Shown: piece by piece, positions 63,922 to 64,000 of the stretch | How positions within the stretch are numbered: position 1 is the first letter of the stretch | How the letters are laid out: every line of letters begins with the position of its first letter | Assembly (NCBI RefSeq): GCF_001898115.1 | Contig: NZ_MKSQ01000010.1 | Coordinates: 54,058 to 118,057 of the forward strand | DNA from: Allobosea sp. 67-29 | Lineage (GTDB): Bacteria > Pseudomonadota > Alphaproteobacteria > Rhizobiales > Beijerinckiaceae | Length of the DNA: 64,000 nucleotides | Direction of reading: 5' to 3' | Translations under genes and position numbers: made by a program | The notes under the pieces: generated by a model | The model's input: only the letters and a program-made list of their open reading frames with translations | What the model was told of the DNA's origin: nothing | The model's database searches: none

Positions 63922-64000
63922 ATGGCCGGCAAGGATGTTCCCGTTTCCCCGCTCGCGCCGAAGCGCCAGCCCAAGGTGCCGCCGGTTCCGGGCGTGCGCT
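63922..64000 (+). CDS. argJ: Glutamate N-acetyltransferase / amino-acid acetyltransferase ArgJ (5' end only)
   Basis: Only the first 26 residues are in the window (MAGKDVPVSPLAPK, then a basic-proline stretch ending VPPVPGVR). This matches the N-terminus of alphaproteobacterial ArgJ (SPLAPKxxPxLPPVxGVR), an arginine-synthesis enzyme. GAGGAGGAA stands 7-15 nt upstream. The position after secA and the parvulin gene is the conserved one for argJ. The rest lies beyond the window. Confidence 0.82.
   Translation, partial: MAGKDVPVSPLAPKRQPKVPPVPGVR

Overview
The window reads as chromosomal DNA of a GC-rich alphaproteobacterium of the order Hyphomicrobiales (Rhizobiales), most like Bosea and its relatives. 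The grounds are the secA - ppiC-like - argJ order at the right end, an ornithine decarboxylase / homospermidine synthase polyamine pathway, a complete ccoNOQP-ccoGHIS cluster under an FNR/FixK-type box, and the alphaproteobacterial palindromic repeat whose arms read HCEERSDEAIQ in translation. The assignment is from gene content only. I see no phage, transposase, plasmid replication or CRISPR signal.

Layout. 1-4148: an amino-sugar block with a ROK regulator (cut by the window edge), nagB, nagA and an orphan Tat-exported solute-binding protein. 4269-17306: a nutrient-scavenging region with a dipeptide-type ABC importer (fused ATPase, two permeases, two paralogous binding proteins), an alpha/beta hydrolase, a C45 (penicillin acyltransferase-like) hydrolase, an M29 aminopeptidase, a P1 (DmpA-like) peptidase and two GntR regulators. 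17429-23423: a DUF1810 protein, an AI-2E-type exporter with a long C-terminal extension, a translationally coupled DUF6502/DUF5666 pair preceded by two matching palindromes, and an XRE regulator. 23762-29940: an MFS transporter followed by pyrK, pyrD (class 1B), an M20-type N-carbamoyl amino acid hydrolase, pyrC and pyrE, with four consecutive 4-nt stop/start overlaps. These enzymes together can convert orotate to L-aspartate as well as to OMP. I consider this the most interesting system in the window: a candidate orotate uptake and degradation operon.

30377-39782: cbb3 oxidase structural and assembly genes plus hemN, all on the minus strand, with FNR/FixK-type boxes ahead of ccoN and hemN. 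40108-40182: tRNA-Gly(GCC). 40463-44111: a YbaK/ProX-type deacylase, a thioredoxin-TPR protein, a Lon N-domain protein and an Atg22-like MFS. 44127-48101: homospermidine synthase, a GNAT and ornithine decarboxylase, the last behind a structured 5' leader of more than 400 nt with a good promoter. 48392-54151: glucan synthesis protein OpgG/D, small GNAT, Fur, LLM oxidoreductase, a small SFPASDP-type protein, serA and NfeD. 54159-63759: a slipin, a more A/T-rich orphan membrane protein, a CadC-like winged-helix/TPR regulator divergent from a cupin gene, secA and a parvulin-type isomerase. argJ begins at 63922 and runs off the end.

Most starts were chosen by ribosome-binding site, stop/start overlap or family length. 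Functions are inferred from motifs read by eye; no database search was run.
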